Assembly (NCBI RefSeq): GCF_949987515.2 | Contig: NC_082698.1 | Span: forward strand, 4,484,455 to 4,548,454 | Direction: 5' to 3' | DNA length: 64,000 bases | From: Delphinus delphis | Lineage: Eukaryota > Chordata > Mammalia > Artiodactyla > Delphinidae | Shown: one piece after another, positions 61,810 through 64,000 of the stretch | Position numbering within the stretch: position 1 is the stretch's first letter | Layout: each line of letters starts with the position of its first letter | Made by a program: the position numbers and the translations under genes | Notes under the pieces: generated by a model | Seen by the model: the letters and a program-made list of their open reading frames with translations, nothing else | What the model was told of the DNA's origin: nothing | The model's database searches: none

Positions 61810-62883
61810 GCTTCCACCTCCCAGCAAAGCCTTTTGGGAGCCCAGGGAGAGAATCCTGATCTCCCTGGAGAGGCTCCTGGTGCTTCCTTGTAACAAGGGA
61901 CCCTGCACAGGGACCATCACTGAGTTTGGGCAAAGCCAGACTGTCCATCCTCACAGCTCATATGCAGCAGGGCAGGGGTCCTGGAGGGGCACAATGGGTG
62001 CTGTCACCCTGCACCTCCCACGGGACCCTGCCCTAGCAACCCTTCCCATCTCCTCTCCATTCACCAACTTGTCTTTGGTCTGAAACCCCGGCCCAAGGGG
62101 AGCCCTGGGGACAATCCCAGGGCGCATGGTGGGTACTCATTTGTTGAGCAATGACTAGATGAGTGAATGAGCAGATGGGCCGGGCTTAAGCAGGGCACGC
62201 TATCAAAGCGTCACAGAGCGGCAGACCCGTGCTCCAGGCTGACGCTCTGGCTATGAAGGCAAATCCTACAGAAGACCCTAGACGTGCAGCATCTAGAGGA
62301 GCAAGAACACCACAGAGCAGAGCCTGGCCTGAGGGCTCGCTCCCCAGCACTTGGGGCCTAGCGAAGGCCCAGGACGAGCCTGGCAGGGACAGAGAGGGGG
62401 AAACACCACGATTATGGCGCAGTCTTCTGGGCGGCTCAGCAGTCCCACCCTATCCCACTAAACTTCTGGGAAAGGAAGAAATACGTGCATCGCCAAGGCT
62501 GCACAAGTATAGATTTTGGCTGCGTGAACAAGACCTGTTTTGACTGGACCACGACACGGGAGATTCAAGAGGCAGGACGGCAGGGAGCTGGCAGAGGAAG
62601 GCACCGTGTCTGACTTGGAGCCAGAAGCCGCTGGGCAGCCTGATGGCTCTGTTTGCTGTTTGAAAGGCCCCTGAAGACGTGCGTGCGACCAGGAGCCCAG
62701 GAAGCAGCATCGGGGAGCGAACGGAGCTTCCTATCCAGTCAAGGACTGTGATTCAGAGTTTTGGACAGGACGCACGGATCTAAGAAGTCCCCCTCAGGCT
62801 GCCCACTCCAAAGCTCCCATCGCCTCCAGAATCCACCTCCATCAGCCACTGGCTCTCTGAAAATGTCCAGAATGCACTCTCAG

Positions 62884-63073
62884 TCTGGGGCCGCGTGTGG
62901 CGGGCAGCAGCCGGCCTGGGGCGTGTCGCGGGGGTGAGAAGCCCACTGAGGGCCGCGCGTGGTGGGCAGCAGCCGGCCTGGGGCGTGTCGCGGGGGTGAG
63001 AAGCCCACTGAGGGCCGCGCGTGGTGGGCAGCAGCCGGCCTGGGGCGTGTCGCGGGGAGGAGAAGCCCACTGA
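62884..63073. repeat. 62-bp CpG-rich minisatellite, three copies
   Basis: ccggcctggggcgtgtcgcg recurs at 62911, 62973 and 63035, a period of 62 bp, with nearly identical units. Confidence 0.95.
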
Positions 63074-63189
63074 ATTTGGGGCCAGATCTGTGTGCGGTCC
63101 CTGTGGGCCCCGCAGGGCAGGCAGGAAGGGGCCCCTCTGAAGCCGGCCTTCAAGGCTGCCAAGGTCGCGATTTTCATCAAATGAAAATC

Positions 63190-63480
63190 CTGCCACATCC
63201 TTCTCTTCAGTAGCTTCCACTGCCCTCAGGGTTGAGGCCAGACAGCCGGGTGGGTTTGGGCGGTGGCCCCATCTCCCCTTCCAGCCCCCCTCCCCTCCCC
63301 CCGCACAGCAAACATGCCAGCCTCCTTGCTCCCCGTAGATTACTGGCTTCTGCTGTTTAGATCCCCCTCTGCACTTGCTCTGCCAGCCAAACTCCTCTTG
63401 GCTCTCAGCTCTCTGATCCCAGCCAAGTTCTCCAGCAATCCGTGCCCCGGGAGACCCGGGTACCTGCTTCCAGGCCACCC
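63190..63480 (+). mobile_element. L2-like LINE fragment
   Basis: agtagcttccactgccctca, gggttgaggcc, gatccccctctgcacttgct resemble the L2 3' region. Tentative. Confidence 0.4.
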
Positions 63481-64000
63481 GCTCCCCACTGTGCACCCTG
63501 AGCAACCGCCTTGTCCGTCTCCACCGTGTCTGAGCCCCTCAGCTCCTTGGCTCTGCGGTCCCACGGGCACACGGCAGATGCTCCACGCGTGCGCCTGGAC
63601 ACGTCTGCCTCCTTTTCTCTTGGACGGGCACCCTCCTCGCCCACACTCCCTACACCCTTGCAGAGGAAAGGAGGAACAGGACGGACTCCACTAGATGCCG
63701 GGCTGACTGATCCAGAGCAAAGGTGGGCTTTATGCCCTCTGTCCCTCTTCTCCCAAGACCCCAGCCGGCACAGGTCCCCCGACCAGGAAGACAGGAAGGC
63801 TGACAGGTCACTGTCACTTGCTCTGAACAAGGTGAACACGTTCCTCTAAACTGCATTTGAAGGAAAGTCGAAATCCTAGCAATAAATTCAGAATGGTGCC
63901 ACTGCATGGGCTGGGCAGCAACTTGGCGAGGGGGACCCTCCTGCCCATCCCGCCCGCCCCTATCACATCACACCACACCTGCTGGTGAGGGATGTGCTTC

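Larger units (their letters stand above)
43493..64000 (-). other. PTPRE: Upstream intron of PTPRE (non-coding in this window)
   Basis: The start-codon exon begins with an acceptor, so this 20.5 kb is intron leading from an unseen 5' UTR exon. No exon with homology, CpG-island promoter or RNA gene was recognised. It holds MIR, L1, L2, MER5-like and artiodactyl SINE pieces, a CA repeat and a 62-bp minisatellite. 48780-50040 and 58400-58960 are notably AT-rich with nothing nameable; 59100-61700 is otherwise featureless. Confidence 0.75.

Noticed and set aside
62884..63073. CRISPR-like regularly spaced repeats
   Set aside because: Units are contiguous tandem copies with no unique spacers, and the genome is mammalian.
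62780..63505. 241-residue open frame on the minus strand
   Set aside because: Built largely from the 62-bp minisatellite and GC-rich sequence; no splice context, domain or homology.

Overview
The window is mammalian nuclear DNA and almost certainly cetacean, or at least whippomorph artiodactyl. It carries several young tRNA-derived SINEs of the CHR type (about 119-299, 6850-7034, 7982-8191, 9369-9715, 24996-25350 and 31885-32101). Each starts with gcttccctggtggcgcagtgg or its complement and most have clear target-site duplications. This SINE family is characteristic of whales, dolphins and hippos. No prokaryotic, plasmid or complete viral feature is present. The window is one gene locus plus mobile-element debris. 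|| The gene is PTPRE (receptor-type tyrosine-protein phosphatase epsilon) on the minus strand. All 19 coding exons of the receptor isoform lie in the window, from the start codon at 43485 to the stop codon at 739. Every intron has GT..AG ends and every exon phase matches. The exons sum to 2112 nt, a 703-residue protein plus stop. Order: signal-peptide exon (43374-43492); short Pro-rich ectodomain and transmembrane exon (36068-36173); juxtamembrane exons (35665-35738, 33887-34023); active phosphatase domain D1 (28501-28591 to 11421-11570); distal domain D2 (11003-11096 to 2895-3030); C-terminal exon with a YANF tail (739-813). Positions 1-738 are the start of the 3' UTR, which runs off the window. 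|| A second first exon (35835-35869) starts the cytosolic isoform (cyt-PTPe, predicted 642 residues). It lies inside the 329-bp intron between the transmembrane and juxtamembrane exons. It is preceded by a GC-rich 25-bp minisatellite containing two GC boxes, so the internal promoter, the alternative first exon, a duplicated 5' splice site and a 96-nt stop-free intron are packed into about 330 bp. This is the most interesting part of the window. || 43493-64000 is intron upstream of the start-codon exon, with no supported exon. It holds old MIR, L1, L2 and DNA-transposon pieces, a CA repeat and a 62-bp CpG-rich minisatellite. Other structures of note are a twin-primed (5'-inverted) L1 with target duplication at 18770-19625, a nearly perfect 190-bp direct repeat at 1705-2125, a 15-bp perfect hairpin at 22639-22674, and long GT, GA, AT and CTAT microsatellites. 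No new biological system (defence, mobile cargo, new gene family) was found.
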